Assembly (NCBI RefSeq): GCF_000472905.1
Contig: NZ_AXAR01000006.1
Coordinates: 1 to 64,000 of the forward strand
Source of the DNA: Alicyclobacillus pomorum DSM 14955
GTDB lineage: Bacteria; Bacillota; Bacilli; Alicyclobacillales; Alicyclobacillaceae
DNA: 64,000 nucleotides
Reading direction: 5' to 3'
Below, in pieces: positions 6,686 to 14,000 of this stretch (position 1 is its first letter; every line of letters starts with the position of its first letter). Both the position numbers and the translations under genes were made by a program. The notes below the pieces were generated by a model, which made no database searches, was not told where the DNA came from, and saw nothing but the letters and a program-made list of their open reading frames with translations.

Positions 6686-7427
6686 GATATCTCCTCCCGA
6701 TGTCTCATTCGACGTCAGGAAGGTTTTCCCTCCATATGAAACGTACTCATACTCAATACTCTGTCCGTCCAACGCAAAAACGCCCACGCAATGTGGACGT
6801 CTCTGCTGATCATCTATGCCAACCACCGGCACCACCCCACTTAGCCCGCTAACTCTAAACTAGCGTACCCATTTTGAGTAAATATGGAGCCAATACGGAG
6901 ATATTATGGAGCAGTGTACAGAGAATTCCAACAAATTTTTCTAATAGAAATCACGGATCGCAAATTTGAGTGAAACGTGATGCGTGACATGGCGAAATAA
7001 GTTTGATGTGTTACCAAACTTTATCATATCGAGGTTTTGTTGATCAAATTCACCGGTCGACCTACCTTGTCGCCGCCGCCGAGCCGAAGACACATTCCGC
7101 AAAATAAGTCTGAGCAAAACGGCCGGATTAGTATGTTTATTCTCCTGTTCTATTGTTTGTGTATGGTGAGTAAGATAGTAGGTTTATCTACATTACATCC
7201 TGCATATCGTTACCTTGCCTCATCCTCCGTCCAACAACGCCACCGAGTTGAATGTTACACAATTAGATTCTGTCACATTGGATAAAACCCCGAATTCCGC
7301 GTCGAATTCCGCGTCGCTATTGGGATTCCTGGCCTTTTTCTATTTCTCGCCTTGAAGCAGTTGATTTTTAATGTGTCATATTGTATATATAGATACAATA
7401 AATACCATTCGATTGGAGCGGATAACA
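6686..7427. other. Intergenic, no convincing gene
   Basis: A minus-strand hairpin (acgtccac attgc gtgggcgt followed by ttttg) lies at about 6779-6800, but no intact minus-strand gene precedes it. Two plus-strand frames (6658-6852, 7037-7285) lack ribosome sites and recognisable composition. A 13-bp direct repeat, gaattccgcgtcg, occurs at about 7292 and 7305. The recombinase promoter is probably near 7370-7410. Confidence 0.4.
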
Positions 7428-7994
7428 ATGGAGTTTGTGCAGCCTATTCGTGACCGTAAGAAAATCGAAGCGATGAAGAAGATACTTAAAGCGGATAACC
7501 TACGTGATTACTGCCTGTTCGTTCTCGGTATCAATTCGGGACTTCGGATCAGTGACCTCCTGAAACTCAAAGTCGGCGATGTCATGGAGAATGGCAAGGT
7601 AAAAGAACGCATTGTAGTGCGGGAGAAGAAAACCGGTAAGACAAAGGACTTCCCTCTTGGTGATAGCGCAAAGAAGGCCATAAGCGAGTATATGAAGTCC
7701 AGAGGGGAATACACGCAGGATGAAGCGTTGTTTCCGAGTCGCAAAGGTGGAACACCGTTAACCCGTCAACATGCGTATCGCATCATCAATGACGCAGCCA
7801 GGGCAGTCGGTATTACTGAGCAAATCGGTACACACACCCTGCGTAAAACGTTTGGGTATCATGCATATCAATCAGGTGTCGACATTACACGCATTCAGAA
7901 GTTGTTGAACCATTCCGCACCATCTGTTACATTGGCGTACATCGGTATCACCCAAGAGGAATTAGATGATGTGTACGTGAATCTGAACCTGTAA
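7428..7994 (+). CDS. Tyrosine recombinase (integrase), catalytic-domain type
   Basis: A complete 188-residue tyrosine recombinase starting at ATG behind GGAGCGGATAAC. Arg40 (GLRISDLL), the beta-hairpin Lys near 68-71 (KKTGK), His136 and Arg139 (HTLRKTFGYH), His162 (LNHSAPS) and Tyr171 (LAYIGI) give the full catalytic set. It is shorter than phage integrases (about 350 aa) because it lacks an arm-binding and a full core-binding domain. Short stand-alone recombinases of this kind are common in Firmicutes. The last residues are EELDDVYVNLNL. It is the only complete recombinase in the accessory region and is followed by a terminator at 8071-8101. Its role (element mobility, inversion or dimer resolution) cannot be told from sequence. 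Confidence 0.85.
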   Translation: MEFVQPIRDRKKIEAMKKILKADNLRDYCLFVLGINSGLRISDLLKLKVGDVMENGKVKERIVVREKKTGKTKDFPLGDSAKKAISEYMKSRGEYTQDEALFPSRKGGTPLTRQHAYRIINDAARAVGITEQIGTHTLRKTFGYHAYQSGVDITRIQKLLNHSAPSVTLAYIGITQEELDDVYVNLNL

Positions 7995-8327
7995 CTAGTC
8001 ACCGTTCGACACACTTTGTGATACAATTACTTTGCAAAACTCCTTGGGTAACCTTACCCCCTCATCGAATGAGTCACCGATACTGTTGCGGTGGCTCTTT
8101 CGCGTGCGAAGATTTTGCGGAAGTCGAGGCGGCGGGCGTGCTGAGCAGGTTGTAAGTGGGTTTATCCCACCTACCAATGCACTAAAGATCTCTCCCAGTG
8201 TCCATATTTGTACAGTTAAATCCCGACAAATAAACTAGGGATTATCTACATTTTCCTCCACCACGCTTCATTTTTCTCGTCATTACGTCAAATCCAAATC
8301 CTATAATTCCGAGTTGGACACTATGTA
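7995..8327. other. Intergenic with terminator, no gene
   Basis: Apart from the recombinase terminator at 8071-8101, no coding frame with a ribosome site is visible. A short inverted repeat (gtgggtttatcccac) occurs at about 8157-8171. Confidence 0.4.
8071..8101 (+). terminator. Terminator of the tyrosine recombinase
   Basis: The stem gagtcaccg / cggtggctc with a 10-base loop ends in tttcg on the plus strand, 76 bp after the recombinase stop. Confidence 0.6.
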
Positions 8328-8545
8328 TTATTTATCCTCGTTTTCCTCCTCATCCGGCGTCCACACAATCCATTGCCACGGCTCAACCTTCAACGCTTTG
8401 CATATCGCGTCAATGTGCTTCAATTCCAACCGCTCAACATATCCCTTGCAGATGTGGCTGATGCGGGCCTGTCGCACACCAGATAACTCGGCGAGATGCG
8501 TCGTTGGACAGCGTCAACTCGCGATTGATTTGGATCGCGTTTAAA
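8328..8545 (-). pseudogene. XRE-family HTH gene, frameshifted
   Basis: The minus strand reads HLAELSGVRQARISHICKG, a typical Cro/C1 recognition segment. It continues YVERLELKHIDAICKALKVEPWQWIVWTPDEEE and stops at 8328-8330. In that frame a TGA blocks the upstream part at about 8512. The neighbouring frame supplies INRELTLSNDA, the expected first helix of an XRE domain, so an indel around 8500-8512 explains the break. No intact start with ribosome site is seen. A protein of about 70 residues would be restored by one base. It is one of several broken regulators in this region. Confidence 0.6.
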
Positions 8546-8588
8546 TCTGGTTACAGTATGGCAATACAAAACTAAGGAGGTGTTTGTC

Positions 8589-8801
8589 GTGACTGTCAAG
8601 CCACAACAATTAATCGACCAAGTTCGTAACCAAATTGACAAAGTTAAAACCATGATTGGCCGGTTCTTGCGCGGGTAATCCGCCGTCATTACATGGATTG
8701 ATGATATCAACGGGAACGAATGGGAGATTGAAGTTGTAGAGAGTGACAAAGTGGGTTTGATGGACATTTTTGTGGACATTGTGAGCAAGTATTATCTGTG
8801 A
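8589..8801 (+). pseudogene. Small gene interrupted by an in-frame TAA
   Basis: A GTG at 8589 lies six bases after AAGGAGGTG, an excellent site. The first 29 codons read TVKPQQLIDQVRNQIDKVKT MIGRFLRG, then TAA at 8676-8678. The same frame then runs on as SAVITWIDDINGNEWEIEVVE SDKVGLMDIFVDIVSKYYL to TGA at 8799. The second half has natural protein character and no other start, so it is more likely one 70-codon gene with a nonsense mutation than two genes. A terminator follows at 8836-8860. Function is unknown. Confidence 0.55.
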
Positions 8802-8835
8802 GGAGGAACAGAAAGACACAATGTCACTCAGTATA

Positions 8836-8860
8836 CGGAGTAGGTAAGCCTACTCCTTTT
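8836..8860 (+). terminator. Rho-independent terminator
   Basis: The stem ggagtagg / cctactcc with a 4-base loop is followed by tttt on the plus strand. It closes the pseudogene at 8589-8801 and overlaps the stop of the minus-strand gene ending at 8850. Confidence 0.65.
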
Positions 8861-9003
8861 CTACGTTTGAGTCCACGTCCACGCCGAAGTATTCGCGTAA
8901 CCGCTGCACGACAATTTCTTCTTACAGTGACCTCGTCAGGATTAGCCGGTATGAGATCAAATGGATCGGTGTAAAAGTTACGATACTCCCATGCACGATA
9001 CAT
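8850..9003 (-). pseudogene. Small phage-type gene, frameshifted near its middle
   Basis: The ATG at 9003 overlaps the stop of the upstream gene as TAATG, implying coupling. The first frame reads YRAWEYRNFYTDPFDLIPAN PDEVTV. A one-base shift near 8921 then gives EEIVVQRLREYFGVDVDSNV EKE and a stop at 8850-8852. Without the shift the frame becomes a run of Arg/Gly and overruns the terminator, which is not credible. The joined protein has about 50 residues. Function is unknown. Confidence 0.5.
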
Positions 9004-9329
9004 TATCTTGAGTAGGTCGTCTGGTGTACTGATACACGCTTGCGCCACTCATCTGCTTGTCGTTGTATTTGTTTTTCATATTCCTGCTGCCTTCGTATCG
9101 CGTCATTCAATGCATGACGCGGGTCAACGAACACACAATCCCAAGTCGGATCGTTTACGTCAAGTTTCAGTTCAATTACCTGTTCCTTGCTTTCGAGATT
9201 TAAGGCCCGTAGCTTGTAGCGCTGGTATCGTTTAGTTGGCTCATGTGTTACCTCATATATCTCACGCTTTCTGTCTGCTGTGTAGTAAACTATGTCGCCA
9301 ACGCTAAAATGCCTGATCACACCCTCCAC
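9003..9329 (-). CDS. Hypothetical protein with SH3-like start and helical tail (108 aa)
   Basis: A 108-residue soluble protein. The N-terminal half (FSVGDIVYYTADRKREIYEV, LRALNLESKEQVIELKLDVN) has the VGD-turn and beta pattern of small SH3-like barrels. Residues about 75-100 form a charged helix (AIRRQQEYEKQIQRQADEWR). The start is probably a GTG at or near 9329, where a purine-rich stretch (AGGTGGAGGG) overlaps the first codons, so the exact initiation codon is uncertain. It is coupled to the broken downstream gene by TAATG. Function is unknown. Confidence 0.55.
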   Translation of the reverse strand: MEGVIRHFSVGDIVYYTADRKREIYEVTHEPTKRYQRYKLRALNLESKEQVIELKLDVNDPTWDCVFVDPRHALNDAIRRQQEYEKQIQRQADEWRKRVSVHQTTYSR

Positions 9330-9464
9330 CTGTATTATGTGGTAACATGTAGGGGAACCGCCAGCGTGTCAGTTCCCTCTCACTGTACCTATTCCCCGTC
9401 GAGGATAGTACCATGTCGCAATATTGAATGTCGATTATGCATAGTAAATTATCGTGCCTCCACA

Positions 9465-9689
9465 CTATAATTTAGTGATATCTATGCCGCGTTTCCTTAG
9501 TTCGATTGCGATTGCTCCCATGATCCGACCGTATGTCTGTGCTTCGTCACGTAGCCTGTTTGACGCTGCCATAGCAAAGCCAGCGTTAAAATTACCGATT
9601 TCTGTCGACTGTTTGAGTCTTTTTTCGTACATTTCTTTCACTCTCTTGAATTCCTCAATAAGTTTTCCTGTAGACCACGTACTAAACAT
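9465..9689 (-). CDS. Hypothetical helical protein (74 aa)
   Basis: A 74-residue protein starting at the ATG 9689 behind AGGAGGG. It is predicted all-helical and strongly charged (STGKLIEEFKRVKEMYEKRLK, then RLRDEAQTYGRIMGAIAIEL RKRGIDI). The C-terminal half matches the general style of small phage proteins of the 'YopX/Gp' kind, but I cannot name a family. It stands alone, 150 bp from its neighbours on both sides. Confidence 0.55.
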   Translation of the reverse strand: MFSTWSTGKLIEEFKRVKEMYEKRLKQSTEIGNFNAGFAMAASNRLRDEAQTYGRIMGAIAIELRKRGIDITKL

Positions 9690-9785
9690 GTTCCATAGTC
9701 CCTCCTGATTATTGGTTTTCACCTATATAACCGTTTCTCGGATGGGCTGATTGGAAAGTAAGGATATGAAATTGACGTCCAGGTG

Positions 9786-9809
9786 GGAAAAACCCGCCGA
9801 AGCAGGGCT
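9786..9809 (-). terminator. cUUCGg tetraloop terminator (minus strand)
   Basis: Minus-strand ccctgcttcggcgggtttttccc follows the stop of the HEPN-like gene (9810) directly. One stem position differs from the copies at 5519 and 6205. Confidence 0.75.
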
Positions 9810-10328
9810 TTACTCTTCGAAAAGACCGTAAATTTCGATCATGGATTTGGCATGTATTCGCCTAATCTCCTTATACAGCGATATTAACTTGTATTGCCTT
9901 TCATGAAAGCTCACCACTATGTTGTCCGGATCAAAATTACGAAAGTAGTCGTTCGGATCAAGCCATTTAAATTTAGCAGGAACAATGATGTTTCCATCCG
10001 TAAATACTCTATATTTAGAGGACTTTGCCCAGCTATCAATTCGTTCATCGAAGTTTTTGAAATAATTGCGGAGGCTTCTATCCCTCAGAACCGAATCGTC
10101 TGGTACCGCAAGACTCTGACGAACGATCTGGCCACGCTCAGGGTTTGACTTCGGCCAAAGCAATTTTGAAATATTCCCCGCTGCGACCAAAAACGCCTGA
10201 ACGGAATACCATAGACGATCCTCGTCATTACTCGACAATGCATTTTTCAGGTCATCCATGGCCATCAGAGCGAATTGTGATTGTCGCATTATTTGATTCT
10301 GGAATATGCGTAGCGTTTCGGTATCCAA
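9810..10328 (-). CDS. HEPN-like hypothetical protein (172 aa)
   Basis: A 172-residue soluble protein starting at TTG behind GGGAGGGTGTAAC. The N-terminal helices (IMRQSQFALMAMDDLKNAL, then YSVQAFLVAAGNISKLLWP) match the general form of HEPN-fold proteins with an LLWP signature. The segment LRNYFKNFDERIDSW (residues 86-100) corresponds to the LRN-x-x-EHFDERLD block common in that group, but here lacks the usual His. A beta-rich C-terminal part follows. HEPN proteins are often RNases in defence or toxin systems, and the canonical R-x4-6-H nuclease motif is not seen, so activity is doubtful. It stands alone with its own terminator. Confidence 0.5.
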   Translation of the reverse strand: MDTETLRIFQNQIMRQSQFALMAMDDLKNALSSNDEDRLWYSVQAFLVAAGNISKLLWPKSNPERGQIVRQSLAVPDDSVLRDRSLRNYFKNFDERIDSWAKSSKYRVFTDGNIIVPAKFKWLDPNDYFRNFDPDNIVVSFHERQYKLISLYKEIRRIHAKSMIEIYGLFEE

Positions 10329-10379
10329 GTTACACCCTCCCGCTTCACTAGTACGATCCTTGGAGTCACTATTTTCTTT

Positions 10380-10469
10380 TTAGACTATCTGCAATTTGCA
10401 TAAGTACCCCTTTATCGTAAATGTTCCTACACCAGTGATTACTATAATTGACTTTCCCATAATTGCCAT
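10380..10469 (-). CDS. Possible 29-residue peptide
   Basis: An ATG at 10469 follows AGAGGAGGCACTCTA, a strong ribosome site. The peptide (MAIMGKSIIVITGVGTFTI, then KGYLCKLQIV) is hydrophobic with two to three basic residues, like small membrane or type I toxin peptides. The frame is short and no conserved family is recognised, so the call rests mainly on the ribosome site. It is the only good start signal in the stretch 10330-10600. Confidence 0.35.
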   Translation of the reverse strand: MAIMGKSIIVITGVGTFTIKGYLCKLQIV

Positions 10470-11430
10470 TAGAGTGCCTCCTCTAGCGACAAGTAAAACC
10501 GCGATGACTTCACGTGTCTTTATTCTCCTTGAAAAAAGAAGATAGATATACAATGGAATGATTAGCACGCATCCTCAGCTTGTGACCACTTAGGATTGCG
10601 GCGGCTTTGTGGCGGACATCGGTCACTGTATGTGTCATGTCACTCACCGTCCTCGCCATGCAACGCTTCAAACGTCAGCTTGCTTACCTCGTACATGCTC
10701 GGGTTGTTTTCTATCCGTCACAAGCTCCTTTCGCCCTGACAACTTGTCACACTGTGGCATACACTGAACTAGCTCTGGCAAAACACACACCCTACGCAGA
10801 CCAAAACCGTATATACACACTCTCCTTCGACACCAGAGCTCAGGAGAAGGTCGATACGTCGCCTTCTCTTTTAATGTTCACTGACCAACACGCTTTCACT
10901 TGGGCTTGTTTTCTACATAAAATGTGTCTATATGTCACACGCTCCTTTCGCCTTCACACCTTGTTGAAGGTCCACATATGATGCCGTGATCCATCAGCTG
11001 ACCCAACTTCATGAATTCTTCCGAGGACTCTTGGAAGGTCGTCCACCCTCACAGGCGGCCTTCTCTTTTTTTGCGAATTCAACGATTGGCCCAAACATCA
11101 TGTCTAGACTGCGCATATCCTGAAACCGTCTCTGGCAGCCGCGCCAGAGTTAATGGAGGAGGTCGTCCACTGCGCCGGAGGCCTCCTCTTGACATTCACC
11201 GAGGCCAGGAATACTCACATCAATCGCACATATGGTTATGTTGCTGGCAGACAACACCCCTTCGTCGAGCCAAGGCCCCATTTGAGGTCGGTACACCCCC
11301 GATCCTTCTCTTCTTTTTAAGCCACACGTCCTCTCATCGAACTCTAATCGCTCAGTCATGGCTTTCTAACATCGAGCTGATAAATTGAGGTAGCAATGAA
11401 CTTTCCTACCCATCAATACTTGGTTCAATC
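10470..11430. other. About 1 kb without an intact gene, imperfect hairpin repeats
   Basis: No frame has both a ribosome site and protein-like composition. What repeats are short sequence blocks: gtcac.cgctcctttcgcc occurs at about 10717 and 10934, and the pattern aggtcg...(loop)...ccttctctttt at about 10856, 11035, 11162 and 11286. The latter form weak to moderate terminator-like hairpins, several with T tracts on the plus strand. The stretch looks like a graveyard of gene ends. Confidence 0.5.
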
Positions 11431-11437
11431 CTCCCAG

Positions 11438-11475
11438 CAGGCCGGATGATGAATCCGGTCTGTTGCTTTTTTCAA
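11438..11475 (+). terminator. Rho-independent terminator
   Basis: The stem gcaggccggat / atccggtctgttgc is followed by tttttt on the plus strand. No intact plus-strand gene precedes it. It overlaps the stop of the minus-strand pseudogene at 11472-11672. Confidence 0.65.
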
Positions 11476-11672
11476 ATCCCGAGCGTCAACTGCTCGTATG
11501 GCCGTAATCCGTAGTGCCGCACGTACTCTTCCAGTTCCTTTGGCGTTTAAAACGGTGCCCCGCCGCCTCCATTGCCGTCCAAGTCCGCATTGATGCTACG
11601 AACATGAGTGGTGCCACGTAGCAGATATATCGTTTCCTCCGGCTGGCCTGTGGTGTTCAGCCTGATACGCAT
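11472..11672 (-). pseudogene. Small gene with an in-frame TAA (67 codons)
   Basis: From an ATG at 11672 the minus strand reads RIRLNTTGQPEETIYLLRGT, then THVRSINADLDGNGGGGAPF, then TAA at 11547-11549. The same frame continues TPKELEEYVRHYGLRPYEQL TLGI to TGA at 11472. Both halves look like real protein. The total is exactly 67 codons with no indel needed. The ribosome site is weak (GAGTGGG), so the true start may be a few codons upstream. As with 8589-8801, a single nonsense change appears to have killed it. Function is unknown. Confidence 0.5.
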
Positions 11673-12053
11673 ACAAATGCCCACTCGGCTATGGCTGCAG
11701 TACTGACTCACTATGCATGTGTTTAAGCCTTGGTGATGTTTACGTCAACGTCTCCCAGTCAATAATGCAATGGTGGAGCTTCTCTCTTCCCCATACAGTT
11801 GCCCTCATCTTCAGTCGGATGGGGGCGTTTTGTCATCCTGCTTCAGCGATATACTCCGGTGTATCATTCCTCACGTTTCCCACGAACTCCCATGCCACTC
11901 CTTTGTAAAGAACGACCCACGTGGGCGGAGCGCACGTCTGGTATAGAGTAAATAGACAGTCAAATTTATGACTGTTGAATAGTAGAATATAACTATTTAT
12001 TTTCTGGATACTGTAAGTTACAATTTACTCATAATGTTACGGGAGGGAGGGTA
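11673..12053. other. Intergenic with repeat copy 1 and promoter-like AT stretch
   Basis: Besides the repeat at 11729-11833, the segment 11940-12040 is AT-rich (tagaatataactatttatttt) and probably carries the promoter of the small zinc-ribbon gene. No other gene is seen. Confidence 0.4.
11729..11833 (+). repeat. 105-bp repeat, copy 1, with terminator
   Basis: About 105 bp matching 12740-12842 with roughly four-fifths identity by eye: cttggtgatgtttacgtcaa, then aataatgcaatggtggagct, ending with the hairpin ccctcatc...gatgggggcgtttt. The second half is a terminator on the plus strand. The first half can be read as LGDVYVNVSQSIMQW. Confidence 0.7.
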
Positions 12054-12284
12054 TTGCCCCGGATCTGCAACGAGATTGTCCATTACGGGGCCGCAAGCTT
12101 GAAGGCAAAGTGCATCTTGTGCAAAAGCTATGTCGATGAGTCTGAAATGAAGGTTATATTCAAAACTGGTTTCATACGTAAAGACAACACAGATTTTCCA
12201 ATGGGTATTTGCCAACAGTGCAGTCCTTCGGTTGACTACGAATCACCCGTACATAAGACACACAGTAACCCGTCCGAATCCTGA
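12054..12284 (+). CDS. Small zinc-ribbon-like protein (76 aa)
   Basis: A 76-residue protein starting at TTG, only two bases after GGGAGGGAGGG, with ribosome pairing possible a few bases further upstream. Two pairs of cysteines, CILCKSYVDES and GICQQCSPS, separated by about 30 residues, form a plausible zinc-binding C-x2-C...C-x2-C ribbon. The part between is beta-like and basic (MKVIFKTGFIRKDN). The tail is Ser/His-rich. A terminator follows at 12256-12300. The protein could bind nucleic acid, as many phage zinc ribbons do, but this is not shown by sequence. Confidence 0.55.
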   Translation: MPRICNEIVHYGAASLKAKCILCKSYVDESEMKVIFKTGFIRKDNTDFPMGICQQCSPSVDYESPVHKTHSNPSES

Positions 12285-12300
12285 GATCGGCGGGTGTTTT
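12256..12300 (+). terminator. Terminator of the zinc-ribbon gene
   Basis: The arms aacccgtccga and tcggcgggtgttttt enclose an 8-10 base loop that contains the stop region. A T tract follows on the plus strand. Confidence 0.55.
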
Positions 12301-12312
12301 TAACCTGGCCAC

Positions 12313-12334
12313 TCACAAAGGAAAAACCGCCGAA
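12313..12334 (-). terminator. UUCG-type hairpin (minus strand)
   Basis: Minus-strand ccgattcggcggtttttcc is a degenerate version of the cUUCGg terminators seen at 5519, 6205 and 9786. It lies downstream of the gene 12392-12589. Confidence 0.5.
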
Positions 12335-12391
12335 TCGGGACAAATAAAAAAGGATTAGCGTTTTGTCTTTGCGTAAAGCAGATCCCCTACA

Positions 12392-12589
12392 TCACTGTAC
12401 CGTACCCTGTGATACGTTGACGCGACCTTCACTGGTGCGCCCACTATACATAGAAAAGGATATTACCTTCCGATCAGCCTTGCGTAAGAGTTCCGTTTTT
12501 AACTGTGCGATGATTTCGTTGGAAACACCCGCTTCGCGCAGTCGTCTTTCTAAGTACTCTTCCTGTGACATGTGCGACCATCCAAACAT
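12392..12589 (-). CDS. Hypothetical helical protein (65 aa)
   Basis: I start this at ATG 12589 behind GAGGTGGG. The 65 residues include a charged helical region (QEEYLERRLREAGVSNEIIAQ, then LKTELLRKADRK). A basic Ser/Gly-rich tail (YSGRTSEGRVNVSQGTVQ) follows. A second minus-strand frame overlaps its start (12595-12716) and cannot be ruled out as the remains of a longer gene. Function is unknown. Confidence 0.45.
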   Translation of the reverse strand: MFGWSHMSQEEYLERRLREAGVSNEIIAQLKTELLRKADRKVISFSMYSGRTSEGRVNVSQGTVQ

Positions 12590-13096
12590 CAGTACCCACC
12601 TCATGGCCTTTATGTGTTTCATGTATCACCGCAATGGAGACTATCACATTATCCATGTCGAGTAATGTCGAAAGATGACTGACACATTTCTTTTTCAATT
12701 CGCCTTTGCAGTACACCCCGTTCTATCATTCCGCACGTTCCTTGATGATGTTTACGCCAACATCTCCAAGGCAATAATGCAATGGGTGAGCTTTTCTCCA
12801 TACAATAGCCCTCATCCTTTATCGGATGGGGGCGCTTTTTGTTACACATGAGCCGAATAAAAAATACGCCCACATTATATATGTGAGCGCTATGTGGTGA
12901 TACAGTGATACAGGGTCGATGTCCCATGTCGGCCGGAGACGGTTAGAAGTGTAGCATCTGCATGTGAAAAATATATGTAGATTGAGTATATGGTTTGTTT
13001 GATTTTCATTGAACAGTTACAAAAATCCCCCACTCATATCATCGTAGGGGAAACGGTGACGGCACTGTACACGTTACGCACATCATTTCCTCTACA
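12590..13096. other. Intergenic with repeat copy 2, no gene
   Basis: The only structured part is the repeat copy at 12740-12842 with its terminator. Frames on both strands lack ribosome sites. The stretch 12960-13000 is AT-rich. Confidence 0.4.
12740..12842 (+). repeat. 105-bp repeat, copy 2, with terminator
   Basis: This copy matches 11729-11833. It reads FLDDVYANISKAIMQWVSF on the plus strand and ends in the hairpin ccctcatc...gatgggggcgcttttt. Its LDDVYAN resembles the last residues of the recombinase at 7428 (LDDVYVNLNL). Just upstream cattccgcac also matches the recombinase gene (coding for HSA), but in another frame. Confidence 0.65.
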
Positions 13097-13348
13097 TCAC
13101 GGCGATAGCATAGTCCCTCCTTTGCTTCGACTCCGAAACACCTCTGCCGCCGCTCTTGTACACGCGCTGAAATACTCGGCCACGTACTGTTCGATAACCC
13201 TTACCGCTAACTTCTCGGCCAACTCCTTTCGACAGCGCCCATCCAACTCCTCGCCGGACTCGAAATAGTACAGTTCCTCAACAAGATCTTTTAACTTGCG
13301 AAACGTCACTTTGGGAACAGATATCACGACGTCCGTCCAGAACCCCAT
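13097..13348 (-). CDS. Hypothetical phage-type protein (83 aa)
   Basis: An 83-residue protein with ATG behind AAAGGGGGCATAATC. It is helical and charged (TFRKLKDLVEELYYFESGEEL, then CRKELAEKLAVRVIEQYVAEY). The last part has Ala/Arg-rich character. Its start region lies inside the end of the upstream gene (13324-13959), a 25-bp overlap that implies co-transcription. No family is recognised. Confidence 0.55.
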   Translation of the reverse strand: MGFWTDVVISVPKVTFRKLKDLVEELYYFESGEELDGRCRKELAEKLAVRVIEQYVAEYFSACTRAAAEVFRSRSKGGTMLSP

Positions 13349-13959
13349 TGATTATGCCCCCTTTGTATGCTGTAAGGGCTACGTGGCACGTATCCAGGCG
13401 CGACCATCTGTGTCACGCAGGGATAGTCATAAGTAAATCGCAATAGTGCAGCAGCAGCGTGTGCTACAGGACGGCCAAACGCAAAACCCAGTGCGTCAAT
13501 AGATGCCCAATCATCCTGTGTGAACCGCATGGATAAGTGCTCCGTTACGTGTCCGCGTGGATTGATTAACGCGTCTAGGTTTTCGTGGTCAAGATGCCCA
13601 ATCCAAGCGTGTGTACCGTGTGCGTAGTCCCTCCACATGTATGGAGCTAGCCGGTTTAGAGTAGGGAAGTCATTTAGTGAGGCGATGACCAAACGTGCGC
13701 CTGTCTCTCCCTCAGACTGCCGAAGATAACGACTCATATCATGGACATGTTCTTTGATGAAGCGAGGTACATATGGCGATACCTTTCTCTTCCTGTCTGC
13801 CCTGATCATCCTTCCACCAACTCTTTCTGCGGAAATAAGTCCGTCCCTCGGTTCCACGGTTCCACCTTCCATCAGTGGGGGAGTGGCACTGTGTCCCTCG
13901 GTTCCATCCGGACAGTAGAAGGTATTGAGCACCGCTTGGCCGTTATACGTTGTCCGCAT
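13324..13959 (-). CDS. Hypothetical phage-type protein (211 aa)
   Basis: I start at ATG 13959, the first Met after the hydrophobic, low-quality upstream frame. The ribosome site is weak (aaaaagat), so the start is not firm. The N-terminal 60 residues are disordered-looking (TEGHSATPPLMEGGTVEPRD). The core contains KRKVSPYVPRFIKEHVHDMS RYLRQ. The C-terminal part (HLSMRFTQDDWASIDALGFAF, then GRPVAHAAAALLRFTY) follows the pattern of ribbon-helix-helix or arc-like domains. It is divergent from the Cro-like gene at 14001, sharing a 41-bp gap. Function is unknown. Confidence 0.5.
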   Translation of the reverse strand: MRTTYNGQAVLNTFYCPDGTEGHSATPPLMEGGTVEPRDGLISAERVGGRMIRADRKRKVSPYVPRFIKEHVHDMSRYLRQSEGETGARLVIASLNDFPTLNRLAPYMWRDYAHGTHAWIGHLDHENLDALINPRGHVTEHLSMRFTQDDWASIDALGFAFGRPVAHAAAALLRFTYDYPCVTQMVAPGYVPRSPYSIQRGHNQWGSGRTS

Positions 13960-14000
13960 AAATCTTTTTAACAGGACAAAGATGTGCCACTGTAGAATAC

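Noticed and set aside
7037-7285. Plus-strand frame upstream of the recombinase
   Set aside because: No ribosome site, no domain, cysteine/serine-rich shadow-like composition.
8676-8678. Recoding (readthrough) at the in-frame TAA codons
   Set aside because: UAA is not used for selenocysteine or pyrrolysine, no recoding structure is visible, and the neighbourhood is full of pseudogenes.
10607-11388. Two plus-strand frames of 124-125 codons
   Set aside because: They lack ribosome sites and run across several terminator-like hairpins.
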